Shown here: positions 1 through 7,032 of the stretch, one piece after another
How the letters are laid out: every line of letters starts with the position of its first letter
Position numbering within the stretch: position 1 is the first letter of the stretch
Assembly: GCF_000308515.1 (NCBI RefSeq)
Contig: NZ_BAFV01000004.1
Location: 1-44,843 of the forward strand
DNA from: Nocardia carnea NBRC 14403
Lineage (GTDB): Bacteria > Actinomycetota > Actinomycetes > Mycobacteriales > Mycobacteriaceae
DNA length: 44,843 nucleotides
Direction of reading: 5' to 3'
Notes under the pieces: generated by a model
What the model was told of the DNA's origin: nothing
What the model saw: the letters and a program-made list of their open reading frames with translations, nothing else
Databases searched by the model: none
Made by a program: the position numbers and the translations under genes

Positions 1-1
1 G

Positions 2-220
2 GCATCGCGACTGGTGACCGTGTCCACCGGGCTGGATCCGCATGCGCTCGGTGTGCCGGAGGTGTTCCTGTTGCGGCGCCGGCAGGCCTACCTGGACGCG
101 GCGGCGGGTTTCGGTGCCGGTACCGCCGCGGGAGTCGGCGGCTGGGTGGTCTTCTGTTGCGGGGCACTCGAAGACGGCGCCCGGGAAGCGATGTCGATCG
201 CGGAGGCGGCAGCCGGCTGA
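2..220 (+). CDS. C-terminal 72 residues of an unidentified protein (Rv3662c position)
   Basis: The reading frame is open from the first bases of the window and stops at 218-220, so this is the 3' end of a gene that starts upstream. The visible part is rich in Ala and Gly, with a hydrophobic VGGWVVFCCG stretch, and shows no motif I can assign. It converges on the HAD phosphatase gene. In M. tuberculosis the gene facing the Rv3661 phosphatase is Rv3662c, so this is probably its orthologue; that rests on position only. No function is proposed. Confidence 0.6.
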   Translation, partial: ASRLVTVSTGLDPHALGVPEVFLLRRRQAYLDAAAGFGAGTAAGVGGWVVFCCGALEDGAREAMSIAEAAAG

Positions 221-280
221 GTGCCTTGCGGATGAACCATCGTGTTCGCCGGCCCCGGAACGCGGCGATACCCGCACATT

Positions 281-317
281 AAAGCGGGCGGCGTGGTCCT
301 TGGACCTCACCGCCCGC
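281..317 (-). terminator. Intrinsic terminator of the small RNA
   Basis: The outer arms GCGGGCGG (284-291) and CCGCCCGC (310-317) pair over 8 bp. An inner GGTCC/GGACC stem sits inside them. Read on the minus strand, the hairpin is followed directly by TTTAAT. Confidence 0.75.
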
Positions 318-577
318 GAGCACGGACTACCCGGTTACCATGCGTGCTGAAATGGGTTGTGTTCTCCGGCCTCGGCGTTCCTCCGGGCTCCGCAGCAGCT
401 CATCCCCGCAGCTATGCGAGGCCATCGCCGGCAACGAACCGGATTTCGCAGGCCCACAACACTCCTGCCCTTGTCGCGGCGAGCTCCGCGTGGGTACCTG
501 GTGTCCGTGCTGGGAAGGGTGGGTCGGGAGGCGGAGCCTTCTCTTCCGGCTGCGCCTTGGCCTTCCGTCCTTCCGTG
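281..577 (-). ncRNA. Ms1/MTS2823-like 6S-type small RNA (~297 nt)
   Basis: This is the main content of the 476-bp gap between the convergent genes. On the minus strand a promoter (TTGATG, 17 nt, TAGAAA) predicts a start near 577, and a strong hairpin followed by TTTAAT predicts an end near 281. The transcript is expected to fold into a long rod. Nested long-range pairings are 319-327 with 503-511 (9 bp), 356-361 with 455-460 (6 bp) and 368-374 with 417-423 (7 bp). In M. tuberculosis the abundant stationary-phase RNA MTS2823 lies just downstream of Rv3661 in the same orientation, is about 300 nt long, and is the counterpart of M. smegmatis Ms1, which binds core RNA polymerase. Locus, strand, length and rod shape all agree. 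Family assignment is by these features, not by an alignment. Confidence 0.82.
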
Positions 578-583
578 ACTCCA

Positions 584-612
584 TTTCTACACTGTGAGCG
601 CACTCACATCAA
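584..612 (-). promoter_or_regulatory. Sigma-A-type promoter of the small RNA
   Basis: On the minus strand TTGATG (612-607) and TAGAAA (589-584) are separated by exactly 17 nt. The predicted start is near 577. Confidence 0.7.
593..608. promoter_or_regulatory. CRP/FNR-type operator, exact TGTGA-N6-TCACA
   Basis: TGTGAGCGCACTCACA is a perfect match to the CRP consensus recognised by E. coli CRP and by mycobacterial Rv3676. It occupies the spacer between the -35 and -10 of the small-RNA promoter and overlaps the -35 by two bases, so a bound protein should block RNA polymerase. Confidence 0.7.
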
Positions 613-696
613 GGCTTCGCGGAACATCACCGAACATTCCCCGAACGGTCCCGTAAATGGGAGGCTTATGCTATAAGACCAGGTGAATAGCCATCT

Positions 697-1530
697 TCAG
701 CGGCGGCGCAGGAGTCGATAGGTGAGCGCGCCGGCGGCCAGCGCACTCAGGCCGACTGCAATACCGGTGGCCGTCGTTTTCGACGGTGCGTGAAACCGTG
801 ACCACAGCGAAACCGGGTTGGAGAACGTGAGGACCGGCCAGCCCCGCGCTGTTGCCTCCCGCCGGAGATTCCGGTCGGGATTCACCGCGGTCGGATGGCC
901 GACCGCTGAGAGCATCGGCAGATCGGTGATCGAATCCGAATACGCGTAGCACCGCGACAGGTCGTAACCCGCTGTGGCGGAGAGTTTTTCCATGGCGGTG
1001 ACCTTGCCCTCCCCGTAGCAGTAGAAGTCGACGGCACCGGTGTACTTACCGTCGACGACCTCCATTCGGGTAGCGGCGGTATGGGTGGCCCCGAGCGCCT
1101 CGGCGATCGGCGCCACCACTTCTTCCCCGGACGCGGAGACGATCACCACATCGTGGCCGCGAATCCGGTGATCGGCGATCAGATCGACTGCCTCCGCATA
1201 GATCAGCGGATCCACGAGGTCGTGCAAGGTTTCGGCCACGATCGACCGGATCTGGGCGACATCCCAGCCGGCGACCATATTCGTCAGGTTGGCGCGCATC
1301 CGCTCCATCTGATCGTGGTCGGCTCCCGAGAGCAGGAATATGAAATGGGCATAGCTGCTCTCCAGCACCGCGCGTCGGTTGATCAGACCCTCGGCGAAGA
1401 ACGGTTTGCTGAACACGTAGGTGCTCGAGCGGGCTATCACCGTCTTGTCCAGGTCGAAGAAGGCGGCGATACGGCTGTTCATGCCGGGGTGATCGTCGGT
1501 CAGCGGTGTCGAATCGTCGGAGTCCGTCAC
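697..1530 (-). CDS. HAD-family (HAD-IB, SerB-like) phosphatase, Rv3661 orthologue
   Basis: A 277-aa haloacid-dehalogenase-type hydrolase. Motif I is FFDLDKT near residues 24-30, with Asp26 the likely nucleophile and Asp28 the acid/base. Motif II is VVSASGEE, and the acidic motif III lies in the SDSITDLPML segment. The C-terminus ends in a hydrophobic stretch plus RLLRRR, which suggests a membrane-anchored tail. The substrate is unknown; relatives resemble phosphoserine phosphatase. I take the GTG at 1530 because it gives an N-terminus like other members; the ATG at 1482, 16 codons in, is also possible and neither has a clear ribosome site. The gene diverges from ssd and lies upstream of the small RNA on the same strand, as in M. 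tuberculosis. Confidence 0.88.
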   Translation of the reverse strand: MTDSDDSTPLTDDHPGMNSRIAAFFDLDKTVIARSSTYVFSKPFFAEGLINRRAVLESSYAHFIFLLSGADHDQMERMRANLTNMVAGWDVAQIRSIVAETLHDLVDPLIYAEAVDLIADHRIRGHDVVIVSASGEEVVAPIAEALGATHTAATRMEVVDGKYTGAVDFYCYGEGKVTAMEKLSATAGYDLSRCYAYSDSITDLPMLSAVGHPTAVNPDRNLRREATARGWPVLTFSNPVSLWSRFHAPSKTTATGIAVGLSALAAGALTYRLLRRR

Positions 1531-1694
1531 GGGTTCAGGATAGATATTCGTACCTGGCGTGTCTGCGCCGCCGGGTGCATTCGGCGGTCCTGACCTGTGC
1601 TTTCTTCCGGCATGCAATAGCGGGTGTGAACCGGCGAACTTCTTTGTCGCGGGGCTTGCGTTCCCGTCGGGGATTGGGTGTAGTATGGCTGTCA

Positions 1695-1782
1695 CCTGGA
1701 CATGTTCCAGGCGCGTTCAGCCCGACCCCCCGGGGCTGAACCCCGACGGCCCCAGCCTCCTCCCCCCCCGGCTGGGGCCGTC
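1695..1782. repeat. Three tandem inverted repeats in the HAD/ssd divergent region
   Basis: Three back-to-back palindromes. 1695-1711 has CCTGGA/TCCAGG arms with a 5-nt loop. 1715-1741 has GTTCAGCCC/GGGCTGAAC arms (9 bp, 9-nt loop). 1745-1757 pairs with 1770-1782 over 13 perfect bp around a C-rich 12-nt loop. They lie between divergent genes, where terminators are not expected, so leader-RNA structures or operators are likelier. No T-run follows them. Confidence 0.7.
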
Positions 1783-1814
1783 CTCTATTCAGGGGACGGT
1801 CGCGTCCCGCAGAG

Positions 1815-1841
1815 TTGTCCACAGCCCGCGAGTTGTCCACA
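1815..1841 (+). promoter_or_regulatory. Two direct-repeat DnaA boxes (TTGTCCACA) upstream of ssd
   Basis: TTGTCCACA occurs at 1815-1823 and 1833-1841 inside a 12-bp direct repeat (GAGTTGTCCACA). It matches the actinobacterial DnaA box TT(G/A)TCCACA. The first box supplies a -35-like TTGTCC, and 17 nt later the second ends in a -10-like CACAAT (1838-1843), so a promoter for ssd could be built from the boxes. Binding by DnaA is inferred. Confidence 0.55.
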
Positions 1842-1893
1842 ATCGCCGCCACGACGCACTTCGGCCGGGGTTTCGTCGGCCACGCTGGCATTT

Positions 1894-3000
1894 ATGGACC
1901 ACGACACGACCACCGCGGAGAAGACCGAACCCGCTGTGCTGGTGGTCATCCGGGATCACCGGCTCCGCGAGGAAGTCCGCCGGGTGGCCGCGGCGGCCGG
2001 GCGGCGTATCGAGGAGGCCGATCCACCGGCGGGCCGGCATATCTGGTCGGTGGCGCCTCTCATCGTCTTGGATACCCGGGCCGCGGTGGAATGTGCGGCG
2101 GCCGCGCCGGCACGGCGCAACGGGGTGGTCACCGTCACCGACGGTGAACCCGAACTGGGCGATTGGCAGGCGGCGGCGGTGATCGGCGCCGAACGGGTGG
2201 TCGCGCTGCCCGCCGCGGCGGTCGGGCTCATCGAGAAGTTCGCCGAATACGCCGAACAGCACGCCGACGGCGGAGTCGTCATCGCCCTGGCCGGCGCCGG
2301 TGGCGGTGCAGGGGCGTCCACTTTGGCCGCGGCGATTGCGTTGCGATCGGCCACCTCCCGGTTCCGGCCGCATACCGTGCTCGTCGACGGCGTGCCGCAG
2401 GGCGGCGGCCTGGATCTGCTGCTCGGTATCGAGGGCACGCCCGGCCTGCGCTGGCCCGATCTGGTCATCGACGACGGCCGGGTGGCCGCCGCCGAACTAC
2501 ACAACGCCTTACCCGGTGCCGGCGCGGGCCTGTCGGTGCTGTCCTGCGGCCGCGGCGCGGGCCGGGCGAGTCCCATCGGCGCCGCTGCCGTCCATGCGGT
2601 GATCGAAGCAACCCGCGGGGCAGGCGATCTCGTCGTCTGCGATATTTCGAGCGAACGAGGCCCCCATATAGACCGGATACTGGACGCTGCGGATCTGGTG
2701 GTGCTCGTCGTGCCTGCCCGCTTGCGCGCTGTGGCTGCGGCCGAGGCCGTCGCGCGGTGGATTGCAGAACGGAACCCGAACCAAGGGCTGGTGGTCCGCG
2801 GTCCGGCCCCCGGTAATCTCCGCGGTCACGAAATCGCCAGGGTCCTCGAACTGCCGCTCCTGGCCGCCGTGCGCGCACAGCCGGGCCTCGGCGCCCGCCT
2901 GGAACGTGGTGGCCTGCGGTTACCGCGTGGTCCACTGCGCACCGCCTGCGATGCGGTTCTCGCGGTACTGAGCCCACCGGACGAACGGCTCCCGGGATGA
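1894..3000 (+). CDS. ssd: Septum-site-determining (Ssd)/CpaE-like ATPase-fold protein, Rv3660c orthologue
   Basis: A 368-aa protein of the MinD/CpaE-like P-loop fold, first gene of the Tad-like operon. The P-loop region reads GAGGGAGAST (residues 134-143) and lacks the lysines of a canonical deviant Walker A, as expected for this actinobacterial family, so ATP hydrolysis may be weak or absent. The first ~110 residues look like a receiver-type pseudo-domain. The ATG at 1894 is preferred over the upstream in-frame ATG at 1702, whose extra 64 residues are Pro/Arg-rich and cross the hairpin array and DnaA boxes. In M. tuberculosis Ssd affects septum formation; in Tad systems CpaE-like proteins position the machine. 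The stop overlaps the cpaF start (ATGA). Confidence 0.87.
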   Translation: MDHDTTTAEKTEPAVLVVIRDHRLREEVRRVAAAAGRRIEEADPPAGRHIWSVAPLIVLDTRAAVECAAAAPARRNGVVTVTDGEPELGDWQAAAVIGAERVVALPAAAVGLIEKFAEYAEQHADGGVVIALAGAGGGAGASTLAAAIALRSATSRFRPHTVLVDGVPQGGGLDLLLGIEGTPGLRWPDLVIDDGRVAAAELHNALPGAGAGLSVLSCGRGAGRASPIGAAAVHAVIEATRGAGDLVVCDISSERGPHIDRILDAADLVVLVVPARLRAVAAAEAVARWIAERNPNQGLVVRGPAPGNLRGHEIARVLELPLLAAVRAQPGLGARLERGGLRLPRGPLRTACDAVLAVLSPPDERLPG

Positions 3001-4196
3001 CCACCGGCGCCGAGGACACCGTAGTCACAGCCGAACTCCTGGACCGGGTGCGCCGACGGCTGGCCGGCGAATCCGCCGAGCCCGAACCGGCGCGGGTCGC
3101 GGCGGCCATCCGGGCCGAAGCGGGCGGAATGCTGGGTGATACCGATCTCCTGCGCGCCTTGCGGCTGTTGCAGACCGAACTCACCGGCGCCGGCGTACTC
3201 GAACCGCTGCTGCACGATCCGGCAGTTGCCGACGTTCTGGTGACGGCGCCCGACGCGGTATGGGTCGATCGTGGGCACGGGGTCGAGAAAACCTCGATAA
3301 CCTTCCCCGACGAGGCCGCGGTACGGCGCCTGGCCCAGCGGCTGGCGCTCTCGGCGGGCCGCCGGCTCGACGACGCGCAACCCTGGGTGGACGGCCGGCT
3401 CTCGGGGCGGGAACTCGTCCTGGGTAACAACTTCGGCGTTCGCCTGCACGCGGTGCTCGCACCGGTCGCGCTCGGCGGCACCTGCCTATCGCTGCGGGTC
3501 CTGCGTCCGGCCACCCAGGGCCTGGACGCCCTGTCCCGGGCAGGGACGGTTTCGGCCGAAGCGAAAACTCTGTTGCGCAGGATCATCCGGGCCCGGCTCG
3601 CATTCCTGGTGGTGGGCGGAACGGGAGCAGGGAAAACTACGCTGCTGTCGGCACTGCTCGCCGAGGTGGCGGCGGGGGAGCGAATCGTCTGCGTGGAGGA
3701 TGCCGCCGAACTCGCGCCGCCACATCCCCACGTGGTACGGCTGGTGGCCCGCCCGGCGAATATCGAAGGCGCCGGTGAGATCACGCTGCGCGATCTGGTG
3801 CGCCAGGCGCTGCGGATGCGGCCCGATCGCATCGTGGTCGGGGAGGTGCGCGGTGCAGAGGTCGTGGACCTGCTCACCGCCCTCAACACCGGACACGACG
3901 GCGGCGCGGGGACCGTACATGCCAATTCGCCACATGAGGTTCCGGCCCGGCTCGAGGCGCTCGCCGGTTCGGGCGGTATGGATCGTCCCGCCTTGCACAG
4001 TCAGCTGGCCGCCGCGGTCCAGGTCGTACTGCATGTTCAGCGGCGTACCGACGGTGCGCGCGTCCTCCGGGAAATCGGCGTGGTGCGACGGAATGGCCAG
4101 GGTTGGGTCGAGATCTGCCCGGCCTGGAGTCTCGGTGGCTCGGGGGCCGGAGCGGCGCTGCTGGCCGGGTTGCTCGAAGAACGGCTGGGCGAATGA
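2997..4196 (+). CDS. cpaF: TadA/CpaF-family secretion ATPase, Rv3659c orthologue
   Basis: A 399-aa hexameric-type secretion ATPase that would power the Tad/Flp system at the inner face of the membrane. Walker A is GGTGAGKT (207-214). The Asp-box region is VCVEDAAELA, Walker B with catalytic Glu is RPDRIVVGEVRG (Glu283), and the His box is in GHDGGAGTVHAN. The N-terminal ~180 residues match the all-alpha plus PAS-like part of CpaF. It overlaps ssd upstream and the TadB-like gene downstream by ATGA, so the three are translationally coupled. Confidence 0.95.
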   Translation: MTTGAEDTVVTAELLDRVRRRLAGESAEPEPARVAAAIRAEAGGMLGDTDLLRALRLLQTELTGAGVLEPLLHDPAVADVLVTAPDAVWVDRGHGVEKTSITFPDEAAVRRLAQRLALSAGRRLDDAQPWVDGRLSGRELVLGNNFGVRLHAVLAPVALGGTCLSLRVLRPATQGLDALSRAGTVSAEAKTLLRRIIRARLAFLVVGGTGAGKTTLLSALLAEVAAGERIVCVEDAAELAPPHPHVVRLVARPANIEGAGEITLRDLVRQALRMRPDRIVVGEVRGAEVVDLLTALNTGHDGGAGTVHANSPHEVPARLEALAGSGGMDRPALHSQLAAAVQVVLHVQRRTDGARVLREIGVVRRNGQGWVEICPAWSLGGSGAGAALLAGLLEERLGE

Positions 4197-5011
4197 TTCC
4201 CGGAGAACCGGCCGGGCCGGCGATCGCAGCCCTCGGCTGTATAGCGCTGGGACTGCTCGTCCTCCCGGCAACGGCTGCTCAGCGGCGATATGCGCAGTCT
4301 TTCCGTTCGAAGCAGAGGCGCCGAATCCCCGTGCACCGACCCCTCCACTGCCTCGCCGGTCTGGGCGGTGCGGTGGCGCTGGGTCTGGGCAGCGGGGCAC
4401 TCGTCGCCGCAGTTCTCGTCGGGGCAACCGTTGCGGTGCGGGTGCGCCGGACCCGCAGGTCCGGGCGGCATCGCACCGAATGCGGATACCTGCTCGACGG
4501 TTTGGCGGCCGTGATCGCGGAACTACAGGTGGGTGCACACCCCAGCGCTGCTGCCACCGTCGCTGCCCGCGAAACCTCCGGAATCGCGGCACAGGCGTTC
4601 GCGGTCGGCGCTGCCCGCAGCCGGCTGGGCGGATCCGGGGCCGACGGGATGCTGTGCCCGGGAACGGTGGTCGCCACCGAACTGGCCCGGGTCGCGGATG
4701 CTTGGCGGGTCGCCGAACGGCACGGGCTCGCTCTGGCCGATCTGTTGTCGGCGGCCCGGGCCGACCTGGCAGCCAGGACCAAATTTCGCAACCGGACGGA
4801 AGCGGCCCTGGCCGGCGCCCGTGCCACGGCAGCCATCCTGGCGATCCTGCCGGTGCTGGGCATCGGTTTGGGGCAGCTGATGGGGGCCGATCCGCTACGC
4901 GTTCTCCTTGCCTCCGGGATCGGGACCTATCTGCTGCCACTCGGCGCAGGCCTGGCCTGTGCCGGATTGCTATGGGCCGATGAGATAACACATCGGGTGG
5001 TATCGCAATGA
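4193..5011 (+). CDS. TadB-like type II/IV secretion membrane protein, Rv3658c orthologue
   Basis: A 272-aa polytopic membrane protein. A hydrophobic segment opens the protein (residues ~8-25), a second follows a basic stretch, and two more lie near the C-terminus (AAILAILPVLGIGLGQ and TYLLPLGAGLACAGLLWA). The soluble domain between them carries the RVAEAWR-like helix typical of T2SSF/TadB proteins. It is the predicted platform partner of CpaF. The start at 4193 overlaps the cpaF stop by 4 nt. Confidence 0.85.
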   Translation: MIPGEPAGPAIAALGCIALGLLVLPATAAQRRYAQSFRSKQRRRIPVHRPLHCLAGLGGAVALGLGSGALVAAVLVGATVAVRVRRTRRSGRHRTECGYLLDGLAAVIAELQVGAHPSAAATVAARETSGIAAQAFAVGAARSRLGGSGADGMLCPGTVVATELARVADAWRVAERHGLALADLLSAARADLAARTKFRNRTEAALAGARATAAILAILPVLGIGLGQLMGADPLRVLLASGIGTYLLPLGAGLACAGLLWADEITHRVVSQ

Positions 5012-5114
5012 GCCCGCTTGCCTGCCGCGATTGCCGACCGGACCAGTGGTTTCGATATGGGTTCGAGCCCGGGTGGTATCCGGGCTGCCGGGCGCTGCCG
5101 CACGGGAGCTGCCG

Positions 5115-5711
5115 ATGACAGCCGGTCCGGTATGGTCCTATCTGCTACTAGCCACTGCTTTATTGCTGATCCCGGCTCGTGCGCCGGTGATCGCGCGGTT
5201 GTGTGCCGGCCCGGTCGAGGGACGATCGGCCGTACCGGGTATGCGCGGTCCGGCCGATCCGGTAGCGACTGCGACCCTCTTCGATCTGCTGGCGGCGTGT
5301 CTACGTGCCGGTTTGCCGGCCGATGCTGCGGTCCGCGCCGTGGTGCCCACATGCCCCGCCCGCCTGGCGGCACCGCTACAGCATGCCGCCGACCTGCTCG
5401 CCATGGGTGCCGACCCGGCCACCGCCTGGGCACCGGCCGAGCCGGAAGCCGCGGAACCCGAATTCGAAGCTCTGGCCCGGCTGGCCCGCCGGTCGGCCCG
5501 CTCCGGGTCTTCGCTGGCGGCGGCGGTGGGTGAGCTGGCCGAAGAACACCGTGCCCTGGTCGAGGAAGCAGCGACCGCGCGGGCCGAGCGCGCCGGAGTG
5601 CTCATCGGCGGCCCGCTGGGCCTGTGCTTCCTGCCGGCGTTCGTCTGCCTGGGCATCGTCCCGGTGATCGTGGGGCTGGCAGGCCGGGTGCTGGGCGGTG
5701 CACTGCTGTGA
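5115..5711 (+). CDS. TadC-like type II secretion F domain protein, Rv3657c orthologue
   Basis: A 198-aa membrane protein with an N-terminal transmembrane helix (WSYLLLATALLLIPA), a soluble T2SSF-like domain and a C-terminal hydrophobic pair ending at the stop. The ATG at 5115 is chosen because GGGAG lies 7 nt upstream; the in-frame ATG 28 codons earlier has no such site. It pairs with the TadB-like protein as the second platform subunit. About 100 nt separate it from the upstream gene, the widest internal gap of the operon before the pilin. Confidence 0.83.
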   Translation: MTAGPVWSYLLLATALLLIPARAPVIARLCAGPVEGRSAVPGMRGPADPVATATLFDLLAACLRAGLPADAAVRAVVPTCPARLAAPLQHAADLLAMGADPATAWAPAEPEAAEPEFEALARLARRSARSGSSLAAAVGELAEEHRALVEEAATARAERAGVLIGGPLGLCFLPAFVCLGIVPVIVGLAGRVLGGALL

Positions 5712-5783
5712 TCGCAGCCGCCGGATACCGAGATGTACCTGCGTACGGACCGGCCGTACGAGGTCGTGAGAAGGGGGATACAG

Positions 5784-6020
5784 ATGCGGAAAATGATCGG
5801 ATGTGGGCCGGTACGGCGGTTATGTACGGCCGGTCGGGAGTTCAATGCCCGTCTGCTGCATGCCGCGGTCGCGGACGAGGGGATGAGCACCGTGGAATAT
5901 GCGATCGGCACGATCGCTGCGGCGGCGTTCGGTGCCGTCCTGTACACGGTGGTGACCGGCGAGAGTATCCCCGACGCGCTGACCGGGATCATCGAAAAGG
6001 CTTTGAACACAAGTGTCTAG
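5784..6020 (+). CDS. DUF4244 Flp-like pilin, Rv3656c orthologue
   Basis: A 78-aa putative pilin. A basic N-terminal leader is followed by DEGMSTVEYAIGT, a type IV/Flp prepilin-like site: Gly-Met with Glu at +5, then one ~20-residue hydrophobic helix. A strong ribosome site (AAGGGGG, 5771-5777) fixes the ATG at 5784, not the ATG at 5733. It would be the major subunit. No prepilin peptidase gene is in the window. The next gene starts 8 nt before this stop. Confidence 0.88.
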   Translation: MRKMIGCGPVRRLCTAGREFNARLLHAAVADEGMSTVEYAIGTIAAAAFGAVLYTVVTGESIPDALTGIIEKALNTSV

Positions 6021-6423
6021 CGAGCGGGGCGGGACTCACCGGCGGTCCGGCCCCATAACCTCTGCGGCTGCGCGTGCACCGGCGGTGCTGGGGGACGAGG
6101 CCGGTTCGGTGACTGTCGAGGCCGCGATTGCTCTCGCGGCGCTGGCCGCGGCGGTCGCCCTGTGCGTGGGTGCGGTCTTCGCGGCGGTCACCCAGGTGCG
6201 CTGTGTCGACGCGGCCCGGGAGGCTGCCCGGCTGGCCGCACGAGGCGACCGGGCGGCCGCCGAGCCCACGGCACGGCAGGTCGCGCCGGACGGTGCGGAT
6301 ATCTCGGTGCGCTACGAGGCCGATCGGGTGGTCGCGGTGGTCACCGCAGATGTTCCGCTGTTACCCGCCCTCGAGTTGCGTGCGGAGGCGGTGGCTGCGC
6401 GGGAGCCGGGGGAGGGCGTATGA
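6013..6423 (+). CDS. TadE-family minor pilin, Rv3655c orthologue
   Basis: A 136-aa pseudopilin. After a ~28-residue polar leader comes GSVTVEAAIALAALAAAVALCVGAV, the TadE signature helix with Glu at +5 after the Gly cleavage position. The rest is a small Ala-rich periplasmic domain. It starts at GTG 6013, overlapping the pilin gene by 8 nt, and ends overlapping the next gene by ATGA. Confidence 0.87.
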   Translation: MSSERGGTHRRSGPITSAAARAPAVLGDEAGSVTVEAAIALAALAAAVALCVGAVFAAVTQVRCVDAAREAARLAARGDRAAAEPTARQVAPDGADISVRYEADRVVAVVTADVPLLPALELRAEAVAAREPGEGV

Positions 6424-6788
6424 AAACCGCACGCCTTTCCCGGGACGACGGCTCGGCAACGGTGACCGCGTGTCTCGCCTTGGTCGCGTTGCTCGCGCTC
6501 ACCGTGCTCGTCACGCATGTGGGCGGGGTGATCGCGGCCCGGCACCGGGCACAGGCTGCGGCCGATCTCGCGGCGCTGGCCGCTGCCGCGGAACTGGCCC
6601 GAGGTGCCGATGCGGGATGCGCCGCTGCCGAAGCGCTCGGCCGGCGTATGAAGGCGGGAGTCGTCCGATGCGAGGTTGCCGGATGGGATGTGCTGATCGA
6701 GGTCGAAGAAAAGGTACCGGCGGGTCCGTTCGGGTCGCGGAGTATACGAGCGATTGCACGTGCAGGCCCGGTCGAAGAAGGTGGGTGA
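6420..6788 (+). CDS. Rv3654c-family TadE-like protein
   Basis: A 122-aa protein, last gene of the Tad-like operon. A short charged N-terminus (RDDGSATVTA) leads into a hydrophobic helix (LALVALLALTVLVTHVGGVIAA), followed by the RAQAAADLAALAAA segment typical of TadE/TadG-like flp pseudopilins. A Cys pair (GCAA and VRCEVAG) could form a disulfide outside the membrane. The start overlaps the upstream stop (ATGA). No hairpin terminator is evident after it; a low-GC stretch follows. Confidence 0.85.
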   Translation: MKTARLSRDDGSATVTACLALVALLALTVLVTHVGGVIAARHRAQAAADLAALAAAAELARGADAGCAAAEALGRRMKAGVVRCEVAGWDVLIEVEEKVPAGPFGSRSIRAIARAGPVEEGG

Positions 6789-6794
6789 TCGGCT

Positions 6795-6965
6795 TTCGGG
6801 GAAATTTGTTAACGACGAATACCGCATTCGCTTAGGTAGGGCAATTAATGGCTCGCTACGGGAAATAGGAGTTTGTTATTGAATTGATTTGGATGCATTG
6901 CCCGCAGCTACCGATCCGTTATGGGGCAACAATTCAGTTAACATGATCATCTTCCTCTTAAATCG
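6795..6965. other. Low-GC intergenic stretch between the convergent Tad operon and helicase
   Basis: GC content falls to about 43% over 6801-6960, and to 38% over 6841-6900, against roughly two thirds in neighbouring genes. I see no coding frame beyond 17 codons, no clear hairpin and no insertion-sequence ends. It may be a transcription-end region or a relic of foreign DNA. Confidence 0.6.
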
Positions 6966-7032
6966 GACGAAGACGTGGGCGCGTTGCCAGATGTTGCCGT
7001 AGCCAGCGAACGTACTGACCAGTGTGTATTCG

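Noticed and set aside
2465..3925. Minus-strand open frame of 486 codons across ssd and cpaF
   Set aside because: Arg/Ser/Pro-rich translation without motifs, fully opposite well supported genes; a product of high GC content.
3486..4991. Minus-strand open frame of 501 codons
   Set aside because: Opposite cpaF and the TadB-like gene, low-complexity composition, no family resemblance.
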